Positions 25,750 to 35,100 of a stretch of 64,000 bases of DNA are shown here, in pieces; the first letter of the stretch is position 1; the number at the start of each line of letters is the position of its first letter. The notes below the pieces were generated by a model. That model was not told the DNA's origin. It worked only from the letters and a program-made list of their open reading frames with translations, and searched no databases. A program made the translations under genes and the position numbers. This DNA comes from JBEBVQ01 sp037190845 (GTDB lineage Bacteria; Bacteroidota; Bacteroidia; Chitinophagales; Chitinophagaceae): assembly GCA_037190845.1 (NCBI GenBank), contig JBBCJI010000002.1, positions 62,001-126,000 on the forward strand, written 5' to 3'.

Positions 25750-26934
25750 TCAGCGGTCTGTTTTTGTTATTTGCTCTTTCTCATCAGCTACATGCCGGGT
25801 TGCTACAGAATATTTATTCGCTGTTTTTACTTTTAATAAGGCTCTGATCTGGTATAAAATGAATTTGGGGATGTAACGTAATGAATGATATATTCGTTTG
25901 TCTGTCTCTGACATCCACAGAGAAAGCAGGAACCCCAGTGAAAATAGGATGAGCCCTGCGATCCATGCCAAAGCTGCAAAAGGAGCAATAAAAACATTAA
26001 CCATACAGCAAATCAGCGACAGGAGCAGGAAGATGAATAACGGCGGCCGTAGCAGAACCAGTCCGAACAGAAACCGGTTAAGGTCGGCTTTTATGATGCC
26101 GCTGCCAAGTAGTACGAATCCCTGATAAAAATAGCGGAACCAGGTATTGATCCAGCGCGCCCGTTGCGCTACGAGCTGTCCGGATTGGCTCGTTTTTCTG
26201 TCATAGACTACGGCTTCTTCATTGTAGGCGATTCTGTGACCTTTTTTGACAATCGCGGCTTGCAATACTTTGTCAAACCCGGCGCCGGTGATGTCCATGT
26301 GTTCCAGACTTTCCCGGTACAGAGCCGTGGTAAACGCCATGCCGGAGCCGGCAAGCGTTGCGGACGAACCGGCCCCGAACAATATTTTTCCATCGTAAAA
26401 ATGGTAGTAAATATCACGTGCAGCGTCAAGACATGCGTATACGGTATCCAGATTTTCAGGTTTCCGGATTCCCTGTATTGCAATAAACCCTTTGTCAAAA
26501 ATAGTATTCAGTCTGTTCAGATATTCGGGGTCTGTAAGATTGTCGCTGTCTATGATTGTCAGCCGTTCATGGGGACGGATGAATCTTTTTATGGCATAAA
26601 AATGAGAGCGCGTGTTGCTGGCCAGCACAGTTTCCGGGCGCAACAGTACTACACGTTTGTCTGCGAAATGCAGGTCGGATATATCGCAATTATCAGCTAC
26701 GATGTATATTACATAGCGCTTATAATTGAGCTTCAATAATGATTGTACGACTGATGGGAGCAGCCGGGTTTGTTCGTAGGCCGTAACAATAATAGCATAA
26801 TCCGCCTCATATGCAGATGGGAGTGCTCCGTTTTTCTTTTTAGGCCGTAACAAATACACCAGTAACAGCAATAACGGGAAAACCAGATTAAATCCGATAA
26901 TTGTCTGAAGTAATATCCAGATGTAATACAGCAT
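25750..26934 (-). CDS. Membrane family 2 glycosyltransferase of the exopolysaccharide operon
   Basis: A 394-residue GT2 with an N-terminal helix (LLQTIIGFNLVFPLLLLLVYLL), a GT-A domain (ADYAIIVTAYEQTRLLPSVV, IVADNCD, LTIIDSDNLTDPEYL) and a hyaluronan/chitin-synthase-like QRARWINTWFRYFY (Q-x-x-RW). C-terminal helices follow from about residue 285. This is the architecture of processive, membrane-embedded transferases. It begins 3 bp after the Wzc-like gene and ends 1 bp before the 48-residue gene. Confidence 0.88.
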   Translation of the reverse strand: MLYYIWILLQTIIGFNLVFPLLLLLVYLLRPKKKNGALPSAYEADYAIIVTAYEQTRLLPSVVQSLLKLNYKRYVIYIVADNCDISDLHFADKRVVLLRPETVLASNTRSHFYAIKRFIRPHERLTIIDSDNLTDPEYLNRLNTIFDKGFIAIQGIRKPENLDTVYACLDAARDIYYHFYDGKILFGAGSSATLAGSGMAFTTALYRESLEHMDITGAGFDKVLQAAIVKKGHRIAYNEEAVVYDRKTSQSGQLVAQRARWINTWFRYFYQGFVLLGSGIIKADLNRFLFGLVLLRPPLFIFLLLSLICCMVNVFIAPFAALAWIAGLILFSLGFLLSLWMSETDKRIYHSLRYIPKFILYQIRALLKVKTANKYSVATRHVADEKEQITKTDR

Positions 26935-26937
26935 CGT

Positions 26938-29073
26938 TTATGCTTTATTCAAAATCCATCCCGTAAAGACTGTTTCACCGTTGCCAATATAAGCTGTCTG
27001 TTGCTGTTGCGTTTCGCTGATAGCTGTGCCGGCAGGATAAACCGCAATGATGCTGTCTGCATAGGCAAACCATTCTCTGGTATTACTTTCATTTTCTACA
27101 GACGCCGTCTCAATAAGTATGACATCAAATTCTGTACGCAGCTTGTTTATCTTTTCCTGTATAGCGGTTTTTTCTGCCAGCTCTGCCAGTGTTATATCCT
27201 GGTTTTTATTGGGCATGATCAGTGGTTGTCCGGTAGTTTCCGGTATTTGAGGCAATGCTGTATGACCTGTCAGGAAGTCTTCAATAAACGGCATGTCATC
27301 TTTATGGGTGTATGCCTTTTTTGTATGCCTGAAATTGCCGTCAATAATGAGTACTTTTTTGTGTGTCATTACAAAGGCATTGGCCAGGTGGTTTGTTACG
27401 AATTTTTTGCCGGATCTTTTTCCAACCCCGGTTATAGCGATCACTTTATGATGTGGAAGCCGGGATTCCACATCAAACCGGATCATGCGTAAGTTGTCGC
27501 GGAATTGTTGTGTATGGGGATTGGTATTTTCCTTCCAGGCACTTTCCGGGTCATGTATTGCCCCGATATCCGGCAGGACGCCCAGCACAGGCAATCCTGT
27601 CTTGTTGGCAAGCGCATATGGATCCCGGATCGTTTTATCAAGCAGGAAGAGTATAAACAATACGCCGATGCAGAAGACAAAGCTGAGTAGTCCGGCAAAT
27701 ATCACCAGTACCATCTTTTTGGATGCCTGCAGTTCTCCCGGTTCTGCCTGCTCTATCTGGCGCAGTTGTACAGGAATTCCGGATATAATGCTGGCCTGAT
27801 TATATTTCTGCAGAAGTTCGATGTATTCCCGTCCGGTGATGTCGATCTGGCTTTCGTATGCCTGGATCTCGGCTTCGTGTGGCACCAGTGAGTCAAACTT
27901 CCTGTTTAGCCGTATCAGTTCCTGGTCTATGGAATGTACGCTGTTACGGGCCAGCTCGAGCGATACTTCCATTCCCAGTTTTTGAGTGATCAGGTTTTCT
28001 TTGGCCACCAGCGGATTGTATATGTACTGATCATTTGCTTCGCTGATCTTTTGTGTTAGTTCCGCTTTCAACGAATCAAGGCGGACTTTATACCTGTTGT
28101 CGAAATTATTTTGTATGTACGTTCTGTTAACGGACTTGAGCTGATCTTTTATGCTGACAATGCTTTGATTTATACCACTCAACGTACTTTCCAGATAACG
28201 CCTGTCTGCCGGGTTAAATTTTGCATCAATGTTCTTCAATGCAGCCGTATAGGAAATAATATCCTGTTCGGCCATTTCTCTTCGTGTTTCAAAGTCCGCA
28301 ATCTGTCCATAGAGGCTTTTTGCCTGTTCGCCGAGATTCAGTACCCTGTTGTGGATTTTATATTTTTTCAGACTTTCCATTGTATTCGAAAGCGCAGTCT
28401 GTCTTTGCTTCAGCAGGGAATCAAGAAAATCTACGGTGCGTATATTACTTTCTTTTACACGGCTGGTATAGTAGTTGATAAACTCATTGCTCAGGGTATT
28501 CACGACAAAAGCTGCTAATTCCGGGTCTTCGGCATTAAATTCAAGATCTATGAAATCGCTGTTTCCTACACGGTATATAGATAGTTTTTTTGAGAGCGCA
28601 TTATCGTCATATTTCATGGATACAAGCAACTCATGTAGCTGTTTTTCAGTTTTATTCCAGGAGGATAATTCCTCTTTGTTGTTATACTTCTGTGTATAGA
28701 TTGCAATAGCACTATCCAGCGAAGCCTGTTCCATTTTCCGGATTGCAGCAGATGGATCGCGAAATGGTGTTTCAGAAGTAAGATCATGTAAGATCAACTG
28801 GTAGGAAACCTGGTTGACGATTTTTTTCAACCCGATCATCTGGATCAGGTTGTCAAATTCCTGGTTAATGGAATGCTGATCGGTACGTGCGCCGTCAGAC
28901 AGTAGCCGTCCGTCCTGATCTGCAATACCCGCAGCCATACGGGCGTGTGCTATATAAGTATCCGGCAAAGCACGTACAATAAAAAATGCCGTGATTGCTG
29001 TTACTGCAGGTATCACGATGAGTATAACCCGGCGTTGATACAGCAATCTGAGAAAATCGTATACTTCCTTCAT
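26938..29073 (-). CDS. Wzc-like polysaccharide co-polymerase with degenerate BY-kinase domain
   Basis: A 711-residue inner-membrane protein: TM1 (about 15-33), a Wzz-type periplasmic domain with long coiled segments (about 35-455), TM2 (about 458-482) and a cytoplasmic P-loop domain from about 540. It should set chain length and bridge synthesis to export. The kinase part is damaged: Walker A reads GVGKRSGKK (549-557) with Lys where Ser/Thr is required, Walker A' is VLIIDGNFR with the second Asp replaced, Walker B is VILIETA with Glu for Asp, and the protein ends at WILNKA without the usual C-terminal tyrosine cluster. Autophosphorylation is therefore unlikely. It overlaps the TolC-like gene by 4 nt. 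Confidence 0.88.
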   Translation of the reverse strand: MKEVYDFLRLLYQRRVILIVIPAVTAITAFFIVRALPDTYIAHARMAAGIADQDGRLLSDGARTDQHSINQEFDNLIQMIGLKKIVNQVSYQLILHDLTSETPFRDPSAAIRKMEQASLDSAIAIYTQKYNNKEELSSWNKTEKQLHELLVSMKYDDNALSKKLSIYRVGNSDFIDLEFNAEDPELAAFVVNTLSNEFINYYTSRVKESNIRTVDFLDSLLKQRQTALSNTMESLKKYKIHNRVLNLGEQAKSLYGQIADFETRREMAEQDIISYTAALKNIDAKFNPADRRYLESTLSGINQSIVSIKDQLKSVNRTYIQNNFDNRYKVRLDSLKAELTQKISEANDQYIYNPLVAKENLITQKLGMEVSLELARNSVHSIDQELIRLNRKFDSLVPHEAEIQAYESQIDITGREYIELLQKYNQASIISGIPVQLRQIEQAEPGELQASKKMVLVIFAGLLSFVFCIGVLFILFLLDKTIRDPYALANKTGLPVLGVLPDIGAIHDPESAWKENTNPHTQQFRDNLRMIRFDVESRLPHHKVIAITGVGKRSGKKFVTNHLANAFVMTHKKVLIIDGNFRHTKKAYTHKDDMPFIEDFLTGHTALPQIPETTGQPLIMPNKNQDITLAELAEKTAIQEKINKLRTEFDVILIETASVENESNTREWFAYADSIIAVYPAGTAISETQQQQTAYIGNGETVFTGWILNKA

Positions 29074-29774
29074 TTGATTGTTTCAAGTTTTACACCCAGC
29101 AACTCTTCCAGACTGCTTTTGGCAATGAGTACTGCTGCTTCTGCTTTTATTTTCTGCGTCTGGTGATCGGCAAACATGATCAGTGTTTTGCCATATACAT
29201 CCAGCGTTTCTTCACCTTTTTCATAACGATGCCTGGTATGGCTCAGCAAACTTTCCACATCAAGCATTGACTGGGCATTTATACGTAATATGGCCAGTTC
29301 CTGTATGTACAAAAAGTATCTTTTTTGTACTTCCGCTTCTATGCTCAGGTCGTATACCTCCTTTTCCTGTTCTGCCAGTTTCTTTTCTTCTCTGGCCTGG
29401 CGTACAACGAATGGCTTTTGCAGTATTCCGCCAATGTTGATAAACAGGCCAAACTGGTAGCCATATAATGCATTGGTGTTGAGATTAGGGTTTACAATCC
29501 CGTTGTTGTTGGGATTATACAGATAGGATAAAGACAGGATGTCGAAATACGACATTTTCGCCCTGTTTACCCCTGCCTGGGCTATATCAATACGTGTTTC
29601 GAATGTTTTTACTTTCGGATATGCATCCCGTGCCGTTGCAATCAGTTTTTCAAGATATGGATAAGATATATCCTGCATCACAGATTCCTGCGCACTCACT
29701 TCTGTGCTGCCCATACTTAAAAGCATCATGATGCCGCCGGCCATATATTTTTTTACAGTGCTATACGTCTTCAT
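29070..29774 (-). CDS. Half-size TolC/OEP-like outer-membrane protein
   Basis: A 234-residue protein with a signal peptide (ending EVSAQ) and the helical coiled-coil plus beta-strand pattern of one outer-membrane efflux protein repeat: ATARDAYPKVKTFETRIDIAQAGVNRAKMSY..., a strand pair around YGYQFGLFINIGG, then long helices to SSLEELLGVKLETI. TolC proteins normally have two such repeats and more than 400 residues, so this is a single-repeat form. It overlaps the sugar transferase by 14 nt and the Wzc-like gene by 4 nt, implying a role in export across the outer membrane where Wza usually acts. Confidence 0.82.
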   Translation of the reverse strand: MKTYSTVKKYMAGGIMMLLSMGSTEVSAQESVMQDISYPYLEKLIATARDAYPKVKTFETRIDIAQAGVNRAKMSYFDILSLSYLYNPNNNGIVNPNLNTNALYGYQFGLFINIGGILQKPFVVRQAREEKKLAEQEKEVYDLSIEAEVQKRYFLYIQELAILRINAQSMLDVESLLSHTRHRYEKGEETLDVYGKTLIMFADHQTQKIKAEAAVLIAKSSLEELLGVKLETIK

Positions 29775-30840
29775 GCTGGAACATTGCCGGGATTGTTTTG
29801 AATAATATTTTCAGATCAAACCAAATGGAGAATTTTTTTGCGTAAAAATTGTCCAGTTTTTTTCTTTCCCGTTCCGACATATCATCTTTCCCCCGTTTGC
29901 TGATCTGCCATAATCCTGTAAGACCGGCAGGTGCAATAAAGCGCCATGCCCATTCATGTGATGTGAGCTGCTCGGCTTCGTACAGTGGCAGGGGACGGTT
30001 GCCAACAGTAGACATGTCGCCTTTGAGAATATTGAAAAGCTGCGGGAGTTCGTCCAGGCTTGATTTACGTAGCAAACGCCCGATACGTGTGATTCTGGGA
30101 TCGTTTTTCATCTTAAAAAACACAGACTTATTTTCCGGGTCTTTCTGTTCGTATTGATTTAACTGATTAAGTTCCGCCAGCCTTTTGTCTGCATCGGGGT
30201 ACATAGAGCGGAATTTGTAAAAGTCGAAGATATGATACCCTGTTCCTACGCGTTTGCTCTTGTATATTACCGGGCCTTTGGACTCGAGCCATACCAGTAT
30301 GGCGATAAGCAGGAAAAGCGGGGAGAGCAGTATCAGCAATATCCCGGAAAACAGTATATCGAATACGCGCTTTACAACAGGCATTTTATAGTTGGTGTCC
30401 ACTTGTTCCGACAATTCGGTTAGTTTCGGCCGGATGAGCTTGAATTTAACAAGGAAGGTCAGCCTGTCGGATATATCGCTTAGTAGAAAATTGCCTGTAT
30501 AACAGTCGTGTACATTCAATGTCTTCGCCCTTTTTACCCATTCCTGGTTGTTATTTTGCGAGATAAGCACGATGATCAGACCCTTCAGCATTACATTCTT
30601 ACGGATTTTTTCGATCCAGGGAAAGCAGGTTTCCTCCGGGTCTATTTCAATCAGCAGTACTTCTGGCAATGACAGCAACGACTGGTCAAGCAAGTAGGTC
30701 TCAAGTTCCTGCAGGCTGCTTTTTTGTTCGATGCGGAATTTTGCGGACAGTGGCGTAAGCAATGGATCGCTCAAAGCCCCGCTTACGGCGGTGGCAATCC
30801 GGATATGATAGGAGTCCTGTTCCCAGTTAATTGCCTGCAT
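29761..30840 (-). CDS. Initiating sugar transferase fused to a degenerate receiver domain
   Basis: A 359-residue fusion. Residues about 150-355 are a bacterial sugar transferase (WcaJ/WbaP type): a helix (KRVFDILFSGILLILLSPLF), YKFRSMYPDADKRL, RITRIGRLLRKSSLDELPQ, STVGNRPLP and GLTGLWQISKRG. It loads the first sugar-phosphate onto undecaprenyl phosphate. Residues about 12-140 have the strand order of a response-regulator receiver, but Glu65 takes the place of the phospho-Asp (LLIEIDPEE) and Gly116 that of the conserved Lys (CYTGNF). It overlaps the free receiver gene by 14 nt. Confidence 0.87.
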   Translation of the reverse strand: MQAINWEQDSYHIRIATAVSGALSDPLLTPLSAKFRIEQKSSLQELETYLLDQSLLSLPEVLLIEIDPEETCFPWIEKIRKNVMLKGLIIVLISQNNNQEWVKRAKTLNVHDCYTGNFLLSDISDRLTFLVKFKLIRPKLTELSEQVDTNYKMPVVKRVFDILFSGILLILLSPLFLLIAILVWLESKGPVIYKSKRVGTGYHIFDFYKFRSMYPDADKRLAELNQLNQYEQKDPENKSVFFKMKNDPRITRIGRLLRKSSLDELPQLFNILKGDMSTVGNRPLPLYEAEQLTSHEWAWRFIAPAGLTGLWQISKRGKDDMSERERKKLDNFYAKKFSIWFDLKILFKTIPAMFQHEDV

Positions 30841-31219
30841 GTGTATTTTCCTTTTTCAGGATAGAAGAGATGGTTTGTTTCAATATGTCAGGATTAAAAG
30901 GTTTTCTGAAGTGGGCATCTACGTGGAAGGGCATCTGTCCAACTACTTCATCCAGGTTCTCCAGGCCTGAAAGCACAATAACCGGGGTATCCCGGTAATA
31001 TCCGCTGATCTTGAGGTTTTTTACAAAAGATGATCCGTCGAGGTAGGGCATCAGTAGATCAGATATGATTAATGTTGGAAAATTACCTTCTTCAAGCCAG
31101 CTGAAGGCATCGATTCCATTATTTTTACTCACTACCGCATACTCTTCAGACAGGATAAAATGCAACAGTTTCAGAATGATCATGTCGTCATCTACAACGA
31201 GTATTTGTTTTTTGTCCAT
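30827..31219 (-). CDS. Stand-alone response-regulator receiver protein of the exopolysaccharide operon
   Basis: A 130-residue CheY-like receiver with all key residues: the acidic pocket VVDDD, the phospho-Asp54 in IISDLLMPYLDG, Ser in IVLSGLE and Lys in HFRKPFNPD. There is no output domain, so it must act by protein contact. It is the first gene of the operon and overlaps the receiver-fused sugar transferase, which makes the transferase, the pseudo-kinase or another operon protein the likely partner. Its cognate kinase is unknown; the divergent hybrid kinase at 32103 is one candidate. Confidence 0.9.
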   Translation of the reverse strand: MDKKQILVVDDDMIILKLLHFILSEEYAVVSKNNGIDAFSWLEEGNFPTLIISDLLMPYLDGSSFVKNLKISGYYRDTPVIVLSGLENLDEVVGQMPFHVDAHFRKPFNPDILKQTISSILKKENTHAGN

Positions 31220-31224
31220 GTAAT

Positions 31225-31249
31225 GGAAATTTCCACCGTAATATTACGG
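31225..31249. promoter_or_regulatory. Two adjacent dyads upstream of the exopolysaccharide operon
   Basis: GGAAATTTCC (31225-31234) and CCGTAATATTACGG (31236-31249), both perfect palindromes, lie 5-30 bp before the first start codon of the operon. They could be operators or 5'-UTR hairpins. No TAnnTTTG box was seen on this strand in the gap. Confidence 0.45.
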
Positions 31250-31346
31250 CTTCAAATGTTTATTTAACATACTTTTTTCAAAATAAATTTAATTGAAATA
31301 GAATAATAATTATGTGTTTTAATGCCTCATATTATATCACATGTTG

Positions 31347-31354
31347 TACTTTTG
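31347..31354 (+). promoter_or_regulatory. Promoter -7 element of the acetyltransferase / hybrid kinase transcript
   Basis: TACTTTTG matches TAnnTTTG and lies 85 bp before the ATG at 31440. No -33 TTG. Confidence 0.4.
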
Positions 31355-31439
31355 AATAGTAACAAATGAAGAAAAGGCATAACAGTTAATGATTGTTCAT
31401 GTATGCTATACGCTTCTTATCTAAATATCTGATGCCTGC

Positions 31440-32057
31440 ATGTCGCGTATTCATGATGTAGTAAAAAATAATCCGGGGTTGAAAAAATGGGTACATGCTT
31501 TGCTGGTTGCGGAAAATGAAGCCCGCCCACGCCGATGGGTACGTTGGTTCGTCAATCCCTTTTATCATAAAAAAGGAAAAGGAGTTATTATTCGGCACCG
31601 GACAAGGCTTGATGTATTTCCTTTTAACCGTTTTGAAGTAGGTGACAAGTCGGTTATAGAAGACTTCAGTACCATCAATAACGGGGTTGGGGATGTGCTT
31701 ATTGGTCATCGTTCCCTGATTGGTATAGGTAATGTTATCATTGGTCCGGTAAGTATCGGTAATCATGTTATTCTCGCACAGCATATAGTAGCCAGTGGTC
31801 TGAATCATGGATACGAAGATATTGCAGTGCCGGTTCGCGACCAAAAAGTACGTACAGCGATGATCCATATCGGAGATGAGTGCTGGATCGGAGCCAATGT
31901 AGTATTGACGGCAGGTGTTTCGATCGGTCGTCATTCTGTGATTGCTGCCGGTTCTGTGGTTACTAAAGATATTCCCGCTTATGCGGTTGCAGTAGGGAAT
32001 CCTGCACGAGTCATCAAGCAGTATGACCATGAAAAAAAAGAATGGCTTCGTTTTTGA
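31440..32057 (+). CDS. Left-handed beta-helix acetyltransferase (CysE/LacA/WcaF type)
   Basis: A 205-residue hexapeptide-repeat acyltransferase. Repeats run from about residue 60 to 180 (VIEDFSTINNGVGDVLIGHR..., IHIGDECWIGANVVLTAGVSIGRHSVIAAGSVVTKDIPAYAVAVGNPARVIK). The catalytic-type His is in the ASGLNHGYED loop. Proteins of this kind O-acetylate sugars in surface polysaccharides. It diverges from the exopolysaccharide operon across a 220 bp gap, so it may decorate the same polymer, and it is followed 45 bp later by the hybrid kinase. Confidence 0.88.
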   Translation: MSRIHDVVKNNPGLKKWVHALLVAENEARPRRWVRWFVNPFYHKKGKGVIIRHRTRLDVFPFNRFEVGDKSVIEDFSTINNGVGDVLIGHRSLIGIGNVIIGPVSIGNHVILAQHIVASGLNHGYEDIAVPVRDQKVRTAMIHIGDECWIGANVVLTAGVSIGRHSVIAAGSVVTKDIPAYAVAVGNPARVIKQYDHEKKEWLRF

Positions 32058-32102
32058 TAATGATTATTTATTGTTTGAGTTGAATAAACATGCAAAGCTT
32101 GT

Positions 32103-35100
32103 ATGAATGATGTTGAACGGTTAGAACGGCAGCTCGAACAGGAGGTCGCTATCCGCAGGCGTTTGGAAAGCCTGCTCAGTGAAAAAGATCTTGAGTTGGC
32201 GGCCGCTACAGAAAAGATACGTGCAATGCAGCCAGGGACACCGGACAGGTTGCATGACTTGTTGTGTATGGCGATAGAAGGGATCGGAGACGGGGTATGG
32301 GAGTATGATACAAGTACACAGCAGCCTATGTATCACACCCAGTATAAAAAACTGCTGGGATATGCAGAACTGGATCGTTTCGCTCTTGAGGAATGGCGGC
32401 AGGTACTGCATCCTGAAGATAAAGAGAAGGTGGATATAGCCTTTCAGAGGTACTTGCAAGGCAAGGAACCGAGATTTCTGGCCGAGGTTCGTCTGCAATG
32501 CCGGGATAACGTTTACAGGTATTTCCTGATCCGTGGAATAGCAGTAGAATTCGATGAAGCGGGTACTCCGTTACGCCTTATCGGAACACTTACGGATATC
32601 AATGCACAGAAGCAGCTGGAATTGGAGCTGAAAGATACAGCCAACCGTTTGTCTGCGCTCATTGGCAATCTTCAGGCAGGTATTCTGGTTGAAACGGAAG
32701 ACCGCCGTATTGTAATAGTGAATGAGCTGTTTTGCAGCATGTTCGGGGTTGAAGCGAGGCCCGGAGACCTGACCGGGGGCGAATATACGTTATGGGGAGA
32801 AAAAGTAAAGAATCTTTGTAAGCACTGGGATGTATGTGTTGCGCGTGTCGGAGAGCTTTTAGCAGAACGGAAGCCTGTTGCCGGTGAGCTTGTGGAGCTG
32901 ATTGATGGACGTATACTGGAGCGGGATTATATCCCTGTATTTATTGATGACGAATATCGCGGTCAATTATGGAAGTACACTGACGTGACGGAAAAGATAC
33001 AGGCGGGAAAACAACTGGAGATACAGCGTAAGTTTTACGAAGATGTATTAAACAAAATACCTGCAGAGATAGCTGTCTTTAACACCAGCCATCAGTATTT
33101 GTTTCTGAACCCTCTTTCGGTCAGAGATCCGGGGGTGCGGCAGTGGCTGATCGGGAAAACAGATGAGGATTATTGCCGGTTCCGGAATAAGCCGGCCGCT
33201 CAGGCACAGGCACGGAAAGATGTTTTTGATCGTGTAATGGCGACAAAATCGCTTGTCTCCTGGGAAGAAAAACTGCTGTCTCCGGAAGATGAGAAGCCCC
33301 TCTATAAGCTCCGTAATGTGGCTCCGGTACTTAATGAAAACGGAGACGTATCCCTGATGATCGGTTATAGTATAGATATTACAGACCGTAAACAAATGGA
33401 GGAGCAGCTCAAGATTAATGAAAAACGTTATCGCGATCTGTATAATTACAGCCATGCGCTGATTTGTACTCATGATTTGCAGGGCAATCTGCTTGCGGTG
33501 AATCCGTCTATCACTAAGCTGCTGGGGTATACGAGCGAAGAGCTGCTTGGAAAGAATCTTATGACGCTTATCCCCCGGCAGGATCTGGCGAAATTCCGGC
33601 CGGATTATCTCGATAAAGTGATACACGAAGGAACTGCAAAAGGGATCTTCAGGATATTGGATAAGGATGGCAAGCTGTTTTTTCTGCTGTACCAGAATTA
33701 TAAGGTCGAGGAAGAAAATACAGAGCCTTATATTATCGGATTTTCGCAGGATGTTACAGAGCGCATCAAAACGGAAAAAGAATTACGCATTGCACAACGG
33801 ATGACGGAAGAGCTGGCAAAGGCGAAAGAACAATTTCTTGCCAATATCAGCCATGAGATCCGTACACCTATGAATGGTATCCTTGGTGTTACCACATTGT
33901 TATCAAAAACAGATCTTTGTGAGACACAGCGAAAATATGTCAGCGTTATTTCTGAATCCGCTAATAACCTGCTGGTAATTGTAAATGATATTCTTGAAAT
34001 CGAAAAAATTGCATCCGGCAATTTTACTTTTGAAAACATTCCTTTCATTATTGCAGATAAGGTTGCGACGGTGGTACAGTCGTTCCTCTATAAAGCAGAA
34101 GAAAAGCAGATCCGCCTGCAGTTACAAAGTGAGCTTCCCGGTGACCTGGTCGTGGAAGGTGACCCACACCGGCTCGTACAGATACTGAATAATTTCCTCA
34201 GCAATGCGTTGAAATTTACTTCCAAAGGCAAGGTGACCGTAGGTATGCGCCAGGTAGAACAGGATGACATCGGCATGGTAATTGAGTTTACAGTGGCAGA
34301 TACAGGGATCGGCATTCCGGCAGAAAGACACGCTGCTATTTTTACACCATTTGTGCAGGGCGCTTCCGATATTGCCCGGAAATATGGTGGGACAGGTCTG
34401 GGATTATCAATATGTAAAAGCATGATTGAGCTTCAGGGGGGCGAGGTTGCAGTGAACAGTATGGAAGGCAAAGGGTCTATATTTACATTTACAATACCTT
34501 ATTTGAGAGGAACAATGATGAATCAGGAAGAAGAAAAATCACCGGTGCAGACAAACGTAGGTTTATTGAAGGGAAAAAGGATACTCGTGGCGGAAGATGT
34601 GCCTGTCAACCAGTTTTTTCTGAGGCATATTCTTGAAACAGAGGGCGCATATGTAGTTGTGGTCAATAACGGAAAGGATGCCGTCAGTCATGTACAGGAA
34701 GATACCTACGACCTGTTGCTGATGGACATACAGATGCCTGAAATGGACGGAGCTACGGCTACCGGTATAATCCGTTTGATGGAAGACAAAAGAAAAGCTG
34801 ATATACCCATTGTCGCGCTTACTGCCAATGCGCTTAAAGGCGATAATCAACGTTACCTGGATGCGGGTATGAATGATTATATTGCCAAGCCCTATACGGC
34901 CGACAGATTGTATGCCGTGATCAAAGCTTTGCTGCAGCAACAGGAAATGACTCCTGTAAAAGATGATGCAGCTGAAACTTCAAACGGATTACTGTACGAT
35001 CTTTCTATGATGCAAGCCGTTAGTAACGGAAATACAGATTTTGTCCGGGATATTATAAACCTCTTTCTGGAAACCATCCCTGAAGATTTGAAAGCATTGG

